Shown here one piece after another: positions 1 to 8,660 of a stretch of DNA of 64,000 bases (position 1 is the first letter of the stretch; each line of letters opens with the position of its first letter). The notes under the pieces are model-generated. The model was not told where the DNA came from. It ran no database searches and saw only the letters and a list, made by a program, of their open reading frames with translations. Origin of the DNA: Achromobacter sp. Root83 (lineage in GTDB: Bacteria > Pseudomonadota > Gammaproteobacteria > Burkholderiales > Burkholderiaceae_B); the NCBI RefSeq assembly GCF_001428845.1, contig NZ_LMIU01000012.1, positions 438,857-502,856 of the forward strand, written 5' to 3'. Both the position numbers and the translations under genes were made by a program.

Positions 1-202
1 GCTGGCGCAGGGAATCGAACTGCCGTATTCGTGCAAGGGCGGGGTGTGTTCCACCTGCCGCTGCAAAGTGATCGAAGGTGAAGTGGACATGGACGCCAAC
101 TTCGCCCTGGAAGACTACGAAGTGGCGCGCGGCTTCATCCTGAGCTGCCAGAGCTTTCCGGTCAGCGACCGCCTGGTCATCGACTTCGACCAGGAAACCT
201 GA
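1..202 (+). CDS. paaE: PaaE, reductase of phenylacetyl-CoA epoxidase (3' end only)
   Basis: Only the last 67 codons are present, read from base 2. They encode a plant-type 2Fe-2S ferredoxin domain with the cluster motif CKGGVCSTCRCKV and, further on, the last cysteine in ILSCQSFPVSD. In the family this domain sits at the C terminus of PaaE. PaaE passes electrons from NADPH through FAD to the PaaABCD oxygenase, which epoxidises phenylacetyl-CoA. The assignment rests on this domain plus the paa genes that follow on the same strand after a 47-bp gap. The FAD/NAD-binding part lies outside the window. Confidence 0.9.
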   Translation, partial: LAQGIELPYSCKGGVCSTCRCKVIEGEVDMDANFALEDYEVARGFILSCQSFPVSDRLVIDFDQET

Positions 203-249
203 CCCGGCGCGCGCCAGGCAGAAATTCATATCCATTTGGAGAGACAAGC

Positions 250-1914
250 GTGTCCCAGAAATTCTTTGATCGCCACCAGCCCCTGCTGGAACAATCCCTG
301 GCCGCCGCCGCGCTGCGTGGCTACTGGAGCCCGTTCGCGGAGTCGCCCAGCCCGCGCAACTATGGCGAAACCGCCAACGACGACGGCCGCGCCGCCTTCG
401 AAGCCTTGAAGGGCAAGCCCTTTCCGCTGAACCTGCACGATGCCGACGGCACGGTGGGCGGTGAAAAGTCGCCCTACGGTTTCGACCTGGGTATCACGTA
501 TCCGCGCGTCCCCGCCGACAAGCTGATCGCCGCGTCCAAACGCGCGCTGGAAGACTGGCGCCGGGCCGGCCCGCAGGCTTGGGTGGGCGTTTCGCTGGAA
601 ATCCTGGCGCGCCTGAACAAGCTCAGTTTCGACATCGCCTACGCCGTCCAGCACACGACGGGACAGGGCTTCATGATGGCCTTCCAGGCCGGCGGCCCGC
701 ACGCCCAGGACCGCGGCTTTGAAGCCGTGACCTACGCCTGGCAGGAAATGTCGCGCGTGCCCGGCGTCGCCATCTGGGAAAAGCCGCAGGGCAAGAACGA
801 TCCGATCCGCATGGAGAAGCAGTTCACCGTGGTGCCGCGAGGCGTGGCGCTGGTGATTGGCTGCTCGACGTTCCCCACCTGGAACGGCTATCCCGGGCTG
901 TTCGCCAGCCTGGCGACCGGCAACACCGTGATCGTCAAGCCGCACCCCGGCGCCATCCTGCCGCTGGCGATCACCGTCAAGGTGGCGCGCGAAGTGCTGC
1001 AGGAAGCAGGGTTTGACCCCGATGTGGTGCAATTGGCCGCGCATGCCGCCGGCGACGACACCGCGCAGAAGCTGGCGCTTGATCCGGCCGTCAAGATCGT
1101 CGACTTCACGGGCAGCACCGCCAACGGCGACTGGCTCGAGAACAACGCCCGCCAGGCGCTGGTCTACACCGAGAAGGCCGGCGTGAACCAGGTGATCATC
1201 GATTCCACCGACGATCTGAAGGGCGTGACGCGCAACCTCGCGTTCTCGCTGGCCCTGTATTCGGGCCAGATGTGCACGGCGCCGCAGAACATCTACGTGC
1301 CGCGCGATGGCATCAATACGCCGGAAGGCCGCGTCAGTTTCGACGACGTCGCCGCCGCGCTGGGCGTGGCGCTGGAGAAAGTGGGCGCGGACGCCGCGCG
1401 CGCCGTCGAGCTGACCGGCGCGATCCAGAACGAGGGCATCGTCGAGCGCATCGAAAAGGCGCGGGCCCTGGGCCTGCCCGTGGTGGCTGACAGCAAGACG
1501 CTGGCCCATCCCCAGTTCGAGAACGCCTGCGTCCGCACGCCGTTACTGCTGCGCGCCGAAGCCGGCAACGCCGCTCTCGGCCAGGAATGGTTCGGCCCCA
1601 TCGCCTTCGTCGTGGCCACCGATTCCACCGCCCACAGCATCCAGCTTGCCCGCGACAGCGTCATCCAGCATGGCGCCCTGTCTTTGTCCGCCTATACGAC
1701 GGACGACCGGGTGGCCGAGCAGGTGCAGGATGCGGCGGAAGTGTCCGGTGTGTCGCTCTCGCTGAACCTGACCGGCGCGGTGTTCGTCAACCAGACCGCC
1801 GCCTTCAGCGATTTCCACGGCACCGGCGCCAACCCGGCGGCCAATGCGGCGCTGTCCGACGCGGCGTTCGTATCTAATCGCTTCCGCGTGGTGCAAACCC
1901 GCCGTCACGTCTGA
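250..1914 (+). CDS. paaN: PaaN, aldehyde dehydrogenase of phenylacetate degradation
   Basis: This 554-residue aldehyde dehydrogenase superfamily protein matches the PaaN type. It is thought to oxidise the semialdehyde produced when the oxepin-CoA ring is opened. The catalytic cysteine is in YSGQMCTAPQN, and the general-base glutamate is probably in VYTEKAGVN. The nucleotide-binding region is around residues 195-235. Unlike PaaZ it has no C-terminal MaoC hydratase domain, so ring hydrolysis must come from another protein. The start is a GTG preceded by GGAGAG. It lies between paaE and paaG in one operon. The aldehyde dehydrogenase call is firm; the exact step is known from the family only. Confidence 0.88.
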   Translation: MSQKFFDRHQPLLEQSLAAAALRGYWSPFAESPSPRNYGETANDDGRAAFEALKGKPFPLNLHDADGTVGGEKSPYGFDLGITYPRVPADKLIAASKRALEDWRRAGPQAWVGVSLEILARLNKLSFDIAYAVQHTTGQGFMMAFQAGGPHAQDRGFEAVTYAWQEMSRVPGVAIWEKPQGKNDPIRMEKQFTVVPRGVALVIGCSTFPTWNGYPGLFASLATGNTVIVKPHPGAILPLAITVKVAREVLQEAGFDPDVVQLAAHAAGDDTAQKLALDPAVKIVDFTGSTANGDWLENNARQALVYTEKAGVNQVIIDSTDDLKGVTRNLAFSLALYSGQMCTAPQNIYVPRDGINTPEGRVSFDDVAAALGVALEKVGADAARAVELTGAIQNEGIVERIEKARALGLPVVADSKTLAHPQFENACVRTPLLLRAEAGNAALGQEWFGPIAFVVATDSTAHSIQLARDSVIQHGALSLSAYTTDDRVAEQVQDAAEVSGVSLSLNLTGAVFVNQTAAFSDFHGTGANPAANAALSDAAFVSNRFRVVQTRRHV

Positions 1915-1930
1915 GCAGGGTCGATCGCAC

Positions 1931-2719
1931 ATGAGCTACCAGGATATTCAATTCGACCTGTCCGGCGGCATCGCCCGCCTGACGCTCAACCGCCCGGACA
2001 AGCTGAACAGCTTCACCGCCAACATGCATGCGGAAGTGGCCGATGCGCTGACGCGCATCGAAACCGAAGGCGCGCGCGTGCTGGTCCTGACCGGCGCGGG
2101 CCGGGGCTTCTGCGCGGGCCAGGATCTGAGCGAACGCAAGCCCGCGGCCGACGGCACGCCGCCCGATCTGGGCGAGACCGTCGACAAGTTCTACGCGCCG
2201 CTCGTGCGCCGCCTGAATGCGCTGCCCATGCCCGTCGTGGTGGGCGTGAACGGCGTGGCCGCGGGGGCGGGGGCGAACCTGGCGTTCGCTGGCGACATCG
2301 TCATCGCGAAGGCCTCGGCCAACTTCATCCAGTCGTTCTGCCGCCTGGGCCTGATTCCCGACACCGGCGGCACGTATGCGCTGCCGCGCCTGGTCGGCCG
2401 TGCTCGCGCCATGGGCCTGGCCATGCTGGGCGACAAGCTCAGCGCCAAGCAGGCGCAGGAATGGGGCCTGATCTGGCAATGCGTCGCGGACGAGGAATTC
2501 GACGCCGAACTGGACCGCCTGGCCACGCATTTCGCGGCCGCGCCCACCAAGGGCCTGGCCTTTACCAAGCGCGCCCTGCAGGCCAGCCTGGGCAATGACC
2601 TGTCCACGCAGCTCGACCTGGAACGCGACATGATGCGCGAACTGGGCCGCAGCGCGGATTATGCCGAAGGCGTTGCCGCTTTCCTCGGCAAGCGCGAACC
2701 GCAATTCAAGGGGCAATGA
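1931..2719 (+). CDS. paaG: PaaG, 1,2-epoxyphenylacetyl-CoA isomerase (crotonase family)
   Basis: This 262-residue crotonase-fold enzyme has the oxyanion-hole segments GRGFCAGQDLSE and GVAAGAGANLAFAGD and the acidic residue in GLIPDTGGTY. PaaG isomerises the ring epoxide to oxepin-CoA and also shifts double bonds later in the pathway. The Asp in IPDTGG is the PaaG-type catalytic position, which favours PaaG over the hydratase PaaF. I place the start at the ATG at 1931, because the longer frame would begin inside paaN. The stop TGA shares bases with the ATG of paaI, so translation is probably coupled. Confidence 0.9.
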   Translation: MSYQDIQFDLSGGIARLTLNRPDKLNSFTANMHAEVADALTRIETEGARVLVLTGAGRGFCAGQDLSERKPAADGTPPDLGETVDKFYAPLVRRLNALPMPVVVGVNGVAAGAGANLAFAGDIVIAKASANFIQSFCRLGLIPDTGGTYALPRLVGRARAMGLAMLGDKLSAKQAQEWGLIWQCVADEEFDAELDRLATHFAAAPTKGLAFTKRALQASLGNDLSTQLDLERDMMRELGRSADYAEGVAAFLGKREPQFKGQ

Positions 2720-3189
2720 TGAGCACCCACGTTCCCCCCGTTGAAGTGCCGGCCGATCCCCAGGAACTCGCGCAGGCCGTGGGCTCTGTCATGTACGCGG
2801 GCGATGCGGCGACTCAGGGCCTGGACATGAAGATCGAGGAAATGGCGCCGGGCTATGCGCGGCTGACGATGCGCGTGCGCGCCGACATGCTGAATGGCCA
2901 CAAGACCTGCCATGGCGGGTTCATCTTCGCCCTGGCCGACAGCGCGTTCGCGTTTTCGTGCAATTCCCGCAACGTCAGCACCGTCGCCTCCGGCTGCACC
3001 ATCGACTACCTGGCCCCCGGCTTCGAGGGCGACATGCTGACCGCCGTGGCCCAGGAGCGTTCGCTGGCGGGGCGCACGGGCGTTTACGACGTCACCGTCA
3101 CCAACCAGGACGGCCGCAACGTCGCGTTGTTCCGGGGCCGTTCCTATCGCATCAAGGGGCAGATCGTCGGAGTGCCGGCGGACGCGTGA
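2719..3189 (+). CDS. paaI: PaaI, phenylacetyl/hydroxyphenylacetyl-CoA thioesterase
   Basis: This is a 156-residue hotdog-fold acyl-CoA thioesterase. The family signature is NGHKTCHGGFIFALADSAFA, where the HGG turn and the following Asp line the active site. PaaI hydrolyses stalled aryl-CoA esters and frees CoA when the ring-cleavage pathway backs up. Two ATGs lie in tandem at 2716 and 2719. I prefer 2719 because AAGGGG sits about five bases upstream of it. The gene overlaps the end of paaG and is followed by about 100 bp before paaK. Confidence 0.9.
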   Translation: MSTHVPPVEVPADPQELAQAVGSVMYAGDAATQGLDMKIEEMAPGYARLTMRVRADMLNGHKTCHGGFIFALADSAFAFSCNSRNVSTVASGCTIDYLAPGFEGDMLTAVAQERSLAGRTGVYDVTVTNQDGRNVALFRGRSYRIKGQIVGVPADA

Positions 3190-3289
3190 CCGCGCCGTCA
3201 ACCAAAGAGAAGGCCGCCGGCCGAGGCGAGCGCGGATTGCAGCCGCGCCGCCGGAGCCGGGGCGTAGAGAATTTCAGGAGAGACAAAAC

Positions 3290-4603
3290 ATGCCCAATAC
3301 CATGAGCAAGCCGGGGCTGGATCCCATCGAGCATGCCAGCCAGGATGAACTGCGCGCCCTGCAGCTCGAGCGCTTGAAGTGGTCGCTCAAGCACGCCTAC
3401 GAAAATGTGCCGCACTACAAGAAAGCGTTCGACGAAGCCGGTGTGCATCCGGACGACCTGAAGCAGCTATCCGACATTTCCCGGTTCCCGTTCACGACCA
3501 AGAAGGAACTGCGCGAGAACTATCCGTTTGGCATGTTCGCCGTCCCGCGCGAACGCATCTCGCGCATTCACGCATCCAGCGGCACGACCGGCAAGCCGAC
3601 GGTGGTAGGCTACACCAAGGGAGACCTGGACAACTGGGCCAACCTGGTGGCGCGCTCGATCCGCGCCGCGGGCGGCAAGCCCGGCGACACGGTGCACGTG
3701 GCCTACGGCTACGGCTTGTTCACGGGCGGCCTGGGCGCGCATTACGGCGCGGAACGCCTGGGGTGCACGGTCATCCCGATGTCGGGCGGACAGACTGAAA
3801 AACAGGTGCAGTTGATCAACGATTTCCGTCCGGACATCATCATGGTCACGCCCTCCTATTTCTGCAATATTCTGGAAGAACAGCGCCGCCAGGGCATTGA
3901 TCCGCGTCAAAGCTCGCTGCGTATCGGCATCTTCGGCGCCGAGCCGTGGACGGGGCAGATGCGCGCCGACATCGAGACCGAAGCCGGCATCGACGCGGTG
4001 GACATCTACGGCTTGTCCGAAGTGATGGGGCCGGGCGTGGCCAGCGAATGCGTCGAAACCAAGGACGGCCCGGTGGTGTGGGAAGACCACTTCTACGCCG
4101 AGATCGTCAATCCGGATACGGGCGAGCCCGTGGCCGACGGCGAAGCCGGCGAACTGGTGTTCACGTCGCTGACCAAGGAAGCGATGCCCATCGTGCGCTA
4201 CCGCACGCGCGACCTGACCCGCCTGTTGCCGCCGACGTCGCGCAGCATGCGCCGCATTGGCAAGATCACGGGCCGCAGCGACGACATGCTGATCGTGCGT
4301 GGCGTGAACATGTTCCCCACGCAGGTCGAAGAGCTGGTCCTGAAGATCGCCCAACTGGCGCCGCATTACCAGCTTGTGCTGACGCGCACGGGCAACATGG
4401 ACGAGCTGGAAATCCTGACCGAGGTGCGCGCGGAATTCTCGGGCCTGTCGGACGTGGAACGCGCCAGCCTGGGCAAGCAACTGCAGCACGCGGTCAAGAC
4501 GCACATCGGCGTGAGCGCCCGCATTCAGGTGTCGGACGCCGGCCACGTTGAGCGCACCCTGACCGGCAAGGCGCGCCGCGTGATCGACAAGCGGCCGAAG
4601 TAG
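3290..4603 (+). CDS. paaK: PaaK, phenylacetate-CoA ligase
   Basis: This 437-residue protein belongs to the adenylate-forming superfamily. The P-loop-like motif HASSGTTGKPTVVGYT lies near residues 97-112, the acidic YGLSEVMGPG block follows, and the hinge region GRSDDMLIVRGVNMFP comes before the C-terminal domain. It activates phenylacetate to phenylacetyl-CoA in the cytoplasm, the entry step of the pathway. The ATG is preceded by AGGAGA with good spacing; a second in-frame ATG is at 3302. It is the last gene of the operon in this window. A GC-rich repeat array starts 16 bp after the stop. Confidence 0.95.
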   Translation: MPNTMSKPGLDPIEHASQDELRALQLERLKWSLKHAYENVPHYKKAFDEAGVHPDDLKQLSDISRFPFTTKKELRENYPFGMFAVPRERISRIHASSGTTGKPTVVGYTKGDLDNWANLVARSIRAAGGKPGDTVHVAYGYGLFTGGLGAHYGAERLGCTVIPMSGGQTEKQVQLINDFRPDIIMVTPSYFCNILEEQRRQGIDPRQSSLRIGIFGAEPWTGQMRADIETEAGIDAVDIYGLSEVMGPGVASECVETKDGPVVWEDHFYAEIVNPDTGEPVADGEAGELVFTSLTKEAMPIVRYRTRDLTRLLPPTSRSMRRIGKITGRSDDMLIVRGVNMFPTQVEELVLKIAQLAPHYQLVLTRTGNMDELEILTEVRAEFSGLSDVERASLGKQLQHAVKTHIGVSARIQVSDAGHVERTLTGKARRVIDKRPK

Positions 4604-4619
4604 GGCCCCGGGAGAAAGG

Positions 4620-4922
4620 GCCCCCACGCCGCACTCGCTGCGCTCGCTTGCTGCCCCCCGGGGGGGCTGCCCCGCCTTGGGGCGGCCCGGCGGCGGGGCG
4701 GTTGTATACGGCCCCCACGCCGCACTCGCTTCGCTCGCTTGCTGCCCCCCGAGGGGGCTGCCCCGCCTTGGGGCGGCCCGGCGGCGGGGCGGTTGTATAC
4801 GGCCCCCACGCCGCACTCGCTGCGCTCGCTTGCTGCCCCCCGGGGGGGCTGCCCCGCCTTGGGGCGGCCCGGCGGCGGGGCGGCAGTAGATGGCCCCCAC
4901 GCTGCGCTCGCTTGCTGCCTCG
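4620..4922 (+). repeat. 91-bp GC-rich tandem repeat array 1 (3 full units and a truncated fourth)
   Basis: Units beginning GCCCCCACGC start at 4620, 4711, 4802 and 4893, an exact 91-bp period. The three full units are nearly identical; unit 2 differs at a few bases. Each has an 82-bp core and a 9-bp linker (TTGTATACG). The core contains short palindromes: a C-run/G-run dyad, GGGGC-T-GCCCC, and GCCCCGCC pairing with GGCGGGGC. The fourth unit stops after about 30 bases. The period is not a multiple of three, so no repeated peptide is encoded. The array fills the space between the convergent genes paaK and the MATE exporter. The same core occurs at 39190-39429. Confidence 0.95.
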
Positions 4923-4937
4923 CTTTGGTGCGGTTGT

Positions 4938-6338
4938 CTAGCGCGCCACGGCGCGGACGATGTGCCGATACCAGTAGTGCAACAGGGCGGCCGATAGCGC
5001 CAGGCCGACCATGGCCATCAGCCACATGCTGCCCGCGCCTTCGGGCGAGCCGGGCACCAGCATGCCGCGCAATCCGTCCAGGCCGCCGCGCCCCGGGCCG
5101 AAGCCGAACCACCAGCCGCCCACCAAGCCGACGCCGGCCAGCGCCACCATCTGCAGCAGCAGCGGAACCACGGCGACTTTGTAGGCGCGCAGCAGGTAGG
5201 AGTTGATGCATTGCATCGAATCGAACAGGTGGAACAGCGGCAGGACGGCCAGCAGTGTGGTTGCGACGGCCGCCACTTCGGCGTCATCGGTGTAGGCCGC
5301 CAGGATCAGCGGGCGGCCCGCCAGCAGCACCGCCGACGTCAGCAATGCGCCCATGAGGCCCAACGCCAGTCCGGCCATCCCGGTGCGGTGCGCGTGCGCA
5401 AAATTGCCGGCGCCGATGGCTTGCGCCGTCAATGCGGCGGTGGCGACGCCGAGGGCCATGGGCATCATGTAGCAGAGGGCGGCCAGATTCGACATGATCT
5501 GATGGCCGCCAGTGACGAACGTGCCTTCGCGCGCGACCAGCAGCGCCATGAACGTGAAAGCGGATACCTCGACCAGATAGGATCCGCCCATGGGGATGCC
5601 CAGCCGCAGCAGTTCCTTCAGCGCCTTCCAGTCCGGCCTCCCGACCCTGAGCTGGAAGCGGCGGTAGTAGCGGTCGTGCGTGATTACCCACAGGCCCAGC
5701 CCCAGGCTCATCCATGACACCACGGCGGTGGCCAATCCGGCGCCTGCCGCGCCCATCGCGGGCAGGCCCAGCGTGCCGTAGATGAAGAGCCAGTTGAAAA
5801 GCGCCTTGAAACCGATGATCGACAGGTTGATGGCCATGACCAGCTTGGGTCGGGACACCGCCGTGCCCAGCGCGTAGATGGTGCGAAACACCAGCGCGGC
5901 GGGCAAGGCAAGCACCAGCGCCTGCAGGTAGGACGCGATGCGGTCGCGCACGCCTGGAGCCACGTCGCCGGACATCGACAGCCACACGTCCGGGAACAGC
6001 ATCAGGATCGCGCCCACGGCGGACAGGCCCAGCGCGAGCCATACGCCCTGGCCCCAGCTTCGGCCGACTTCAAGATTGTTGCCGGCGCCGAATTGCTGCG
6101 CCAGAATCGGGATCAGGGCGTGAACGACGCCCATCAGGCCCACGAATATGGTGATGTAGATGGAGGCGGACAGCGCCATCGCCGCCAGGTCGTCGGGGCT
6201 GCTGTGGCCCGTCATGGCGGTATCCAGCACGCCGAACGAAATGCTGGCCCACTGGCTGATGAGCACGGGCCAAGCCTGCTTGGTGATGCCGCGCAGGGTG
6301 GCGCCGAAGGTCATCGGCGCCATGGGCGCGGGAGTCAT
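4938..6338 (-). CDS. MATE family efflux transporter (NorM-like)
   Basis: This 466-residue polytopic membrane protein has about twelve hydrophobic segments in two related halves, as in MATE exporters that expel cationic drugs against Na+ or H+. Family features are the N-terminal QAWPVLISQWASISFGVLD and the DTAMTGHSSPDDLAAMALS region, and the second-half segment GIPMGGSYLVEVSAF. The open frame extends upstream, but the ATG at 6338 overlaps the stop of the preceding glycosyltransferase gene by four bases (ATGA), so the two are translationally coupled. The substrate cannot be told from sequence. Confidence 0.85.
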   Translation of the reverse strand: MTPAPMAPMTFGATLRGITKQAWPVLISQWASISFGVLDTAMTGHSSPDDLAAMALSASIYITIFVGLMGVVHALIPILAQQFGAGNNLEVGRSWGQGVWLALGLSAVGAILMLFPDVWLSMSGDVAPGVRDRIASYLQALVLALPAALVFRTIYALGTAVSRPKLVMAINLSIIGFKALFNWLFIYGTLGLPAMGAAGAGLATAVVSWMSLGLGLWVITHDRYYRRFQLRVGRPDWKALKELLRLGIPMGGSYLVEVSAFTFMALLVAREGTFVTGGHQIMSNLAALCYMMPMALGVATAALTAQAIGAGNFAHAHRTGMAGLALGLMGALLTSAVLLAGRPLILAAYTDDAEVAAVATTLLAVLPLFHLFDSMQCINSYLLRAYKVAVVPLLLQMVALAGVGLVGGWWFGFGPGRGGLDGLRGMLVPGSPEGAGSMWLMAMVGLALSAALLHYWYRHIVRAVAR

Positions 6339-8065
6339 CGCTTGGCGCCGACCCGAAGCAGACGGAACACTTCCTGCCGGTCGGCGCGGCGGCCGCCTTG
6401 CCACAGCACTTCCGCACCGTCGCTGTAAGCGGCGGTATTGTCGCGCAGGCTCTGGTTGGTGGTCTGCTGCAGCACCAGCGTGCAACGGGCGTCGAACGTG
6501 AACGACAGATTGTTGAAGATCAGGAACGACGCGCGCTGGCCGCTTCCCAGGCTCAGGCCTCGCACGCATTCACCGGGCCGGGTGTGGTGCTCCAGCGCCT
6601 GGGCCAATTGGCCCGAGACCGTCCGATAGCTGCGCGCGTAGTCCACGGCGGGCTGCCACAACAGCACCAGCAATATCCACGTCACGGTCAGCCCGCTGGC
6701 CGATAGTACGGTGCCGCGCCACAGCGCTTGCGGGCGGACACGCAGCCGCCACACCACCAACGCGATCCACGCCAAGGTGAAGGCCACGGCCAGGGCGAAC
6801 GCCACCCACGAGATGGCGGGTTCGTAGCCGGCGGTCTGCCGGCCGATGTTGCGGGAAATCTGCGCCGGCCACTGGAAGTGCAGCGCCACCCAGCCCAGCC
6901 ACGCGGTGGCGGCCGTCAGGGAAAAGCACATCACGGCGAACCAGTCCAGCGTATTGACGACGCCGCGGCGCAAGGTCGGCAGCGAGAATGCGCCCAGCAC
7001 GGCGCAGGGCACCACCAGCAGCACATACTCGGAGTCCGTCGCTTCTTCCAGCCCGAACAGCACCAGCGCCGAGCAGGCCAGCAGCATCAGCGGCAGCCAG
7101 ATATGCGGTGCGTAGATCCACGCGCGCCAACGCCAGACGGCCAGCAGAGCCAGCGGCCAGGTCGGCCACAGATACCAGGGCAGATCACGCAGCGTGCGTC
7201 CGATGTCGTGCCACGAGGGCACGGCGAAGGACGACAGGTTCCAGGTCTTCCAGTTGCGGATCCAGTACTCGCTGGCCTGGCTGGCGGGAATCCACCACGC
7301 CAGGATCAGGGCGGTGGCCAGCAGCGCGGCCCACAGCGCCCAGCGTTTGCATTTCCACAGATGGCTGCGCGGATAGAAGGCGAGGGCCGCTCCAATCATG
7401 ATGGGCAGGGCGCCCACCCACCCGCGCGTCAGGAAGCTCGCGGCCAGCGCGATGCCCAGCGTGGTGCTGCCCGTGACCGGGCGGTCCACGGTGCGCGCCA
7501 GCGAGTAGAAAGCCAGTGCCTGCCACGCCATGATGGCGGGCACGACGGTTGTTTCATGCATGCGCTGCAGGATGCCTACCGTGGCCAGCAGCAGCAGCAG
7601 CGCGGCGTCGGCCAGCATGCGGCCATAGTCGCGCGGCTCGGGTTCTCCGCCAAAGGGCAGCGCCAGGGGCTGGGCCTCGGCGCGGCGGCCAAGCAGATAG
7701 GTGCCGTACCAGACGCTCGAGGCCGTGATGCCAAACCACAGCAGATTGGGAAGCCGGCCAGCGGTGATGTCGCCGATGAAAGGGCCGAACAGCCAGATGC
7801 AGACCGCGCCCACCCATGTGATCAGCGGACCTTCCTCGGCGTGGGCCAGATGCCCCACTTGCGGCAGCAGCCAGGTCAGCCCGCCTTCGCGGATCGCCGT
7901 GATCATGGTCGCCAATCCGACCGCGTCGTCCGTTTTCCAGGGGTCGCGCATGAAGAGGCCGGCCACGATATAGGCCAGAGCCAAGCCCAGCAGAATCAGG
8001 CGAGGCAATTTCGCGGTGGCCACCGACGTCAGCCGGGCCGGAGTGGAAATGGAAAGAGGGGACAC
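6335..8065 (-). CDS. GT-C fold membrane glycosyltransferase (ArnT-like)
   Basis: This 576-residue integral membrane protein has roughly ten to twelve transmembrane segments and a C-terminal soluble part of about 90 residues. The first loop contains MRDPWKTDDAVGLA, with the paired acidic residues typical of ArnT and PMT-type enzymes that transfer a sugar from a polyprenyl phosphate carrier. A HAEEGPLITW segment follows. The acceptor and sugar are unknown; lipid A or another envelope glycan is possible. The start is a GTG at 8065 with a weak ribosome-binding site. It is cotranscribed with the MATE gene through a 4-bp overlap. Confidence 0.72.
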   Translation of the reverse strand: MSPLSISTPARLTSVATAKLPRLILLGLALAYIVAGLFMRDPWKTDDAVGLATMITAIREGGLTWLLPQVGHLAHAEEGPLITWVGAVCIWLFGPFIGDITAGRLPNLLWFGITASSVWYGTYLLGRRAEAQPLALPFGGEPEPRDYGRMLADAALLLLLATVGILQRMHETTVVPAIMAWQALAFYSLARTVDRPVTGSTTLGIALAASFLTRGWVGALPIMIGAALAFYPRSHLWKCKRWALWAALLATALILAWWIPASQASEYWIRNWKTWNLSSFAVPSWHDIGRTLRDLPWYLWPTWPLALLAVWRWRAWIYAPHIWLPLMLLACSALVLFGLEEATDSEYVLLVVPCAVLGAFSLPTLRRGVVNTLDWFAVMCFSLTAATAWLGWVALHFQWPAQISRNIGRQTAGYEPAISWVAFALAVAFTLAWIALVVWRLRVRPQALWRGTVLSASGLTVTWILLVLLWQPAVDYARSYRTVSGQLAQALEHHTRPGECVRGLSLGSGQRASFLIFNNLSFTFDARCTLVLQQTTNQSLRDNTAAYSDGAEVLWQGGRRADRQEVFRLLRVGAKR

Positions 8066-8132
8066 GGGCGTTAATGTAACCGAGTGGTCTGAATGCGCCA
8101 GCCCTAGGCCGCGATGAAGCCGGCAAGGGGGG

Positions 8133-8161
8133 AAAAAAAAGCAGCCCGAAGGCTGCCTTTT
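8133..8161 (-). terminator. Intrinsic terminator after rpmE2
   Basis: The stem GCAGCC/GGCTGC with a CGAA loop is flanked by an A-run and a T-run, so it can work in both directions. On the minus strand the eight-T tract follows the stem directly, 30 bp past the rpmE2 stop. Confidence 0.9.
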
Positions 8162-8189
8162 TGCTGTGACTCCCGCAGGAGCGACAGGA

Positions 8190-8456
8190 TCAGGAAGCGG
8201 ACTTGACCGTGCCGGCGGTACGGGCGAAGCGGGCGCGGAACTTTTCCACGCGGCCGGTTTCGACGATACGGGTCTGGGCGCCAGTGTAGAACGGGTGCGA
8301 TTCAGAGGTCACGTCGCACTTGAAGAGCGGGTACGTCTTGCCATCGATTTCGATGTTTTCGCGCGTGTGGACGGTCGAACGGGTGATGAACTTGTTGCCC
8401 GTCTGCAGGTCGGCGAAGACGACTTCGCGGTATTCGGGGTGAATGCCTTCTTTCAT
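8190..8456 (-). CDS. rpmE2: 50S ribosomal protein L31 type B
   Basis: This 88-residue protein matches L31 type B, starting [16 protein letters not shown] and containing the conserved [21 protein letters not shown]. It has a single cysteine and lacks the CxxC zinc-binding motifs of the ordinary form. In several bacteria this zinc-free paralogue replaces the zinc form when zinc is scarce. No convincing Zur site was seen upstream here, and it could be the only L31. It stands alone between a terminator and a leader of about 200 bases. Confidence 0.95.
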   Translation of the reverse strand: MKEGIHPEYREVVFADLQTGNKFITRSTVHTRENIEIDGKTYPLFKCDVTSESHPFYTGAQTRIVETGRVEKFRARFARTAGTVKSAS

Positions 8457-8515
8457 GGTGCTTTCCTAGACTCTTTCAAGTCTTTCTCAAGTTGTTAGGG
8501 TCGCCAGCCAGGGTT

Positions 8516-8571
8516 GTTCAAAACCAGTCGTTCAACACCGGAATTGCTCAACATCGGGGTCGATCAAGATC
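8516..8571 (-). repeat. Four degenerate decamer repeats in the rpmE2 leader
   Basis: On the plus strand the decamers GTTCAAAACC, GTTCAACACC, GCTCAACATC and GATCAAGATC start at 8516, 8530, 8546 and 8562, spaced 14-16 bp apart. They fall in the untranslated leader of rpmE2. The wider stretch 8457-8757 holds no gene that I can support. Confidence 0.6.
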
Positions 8572-8660
8572 GATCCAACCGACCGTTCACGCTGAAATAT
8601 CCCTGATAAACGGAGATACTCGCGGATGGCCCGAGCCACGTATCCAAAAAGTAACCCCAA

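Noticed and set aside
226..1509. 427-codon minus-strand frame opposite paaN
   Set aside because: It is a shadow of a strongly conserved gene in a high-GC genome and matches no family. The same holds for long frames opposite nusA, infB, typA, polA, rluB, the ABC permease and dxs.
4620..4922. CRISPR array
   Set aside because: Units are contiguous and almost wholly identical, with constant 9-bp linkers. There are no variable spacers and no cas genes.
4494..5211. Repeat-containing frames (GGAAPPWGGP-like peptides) across array 1
   Set aside because: They arise from GC-rich repeats. The 91-bp period shifts frame each unit, so no stable repeated protein is encoded.
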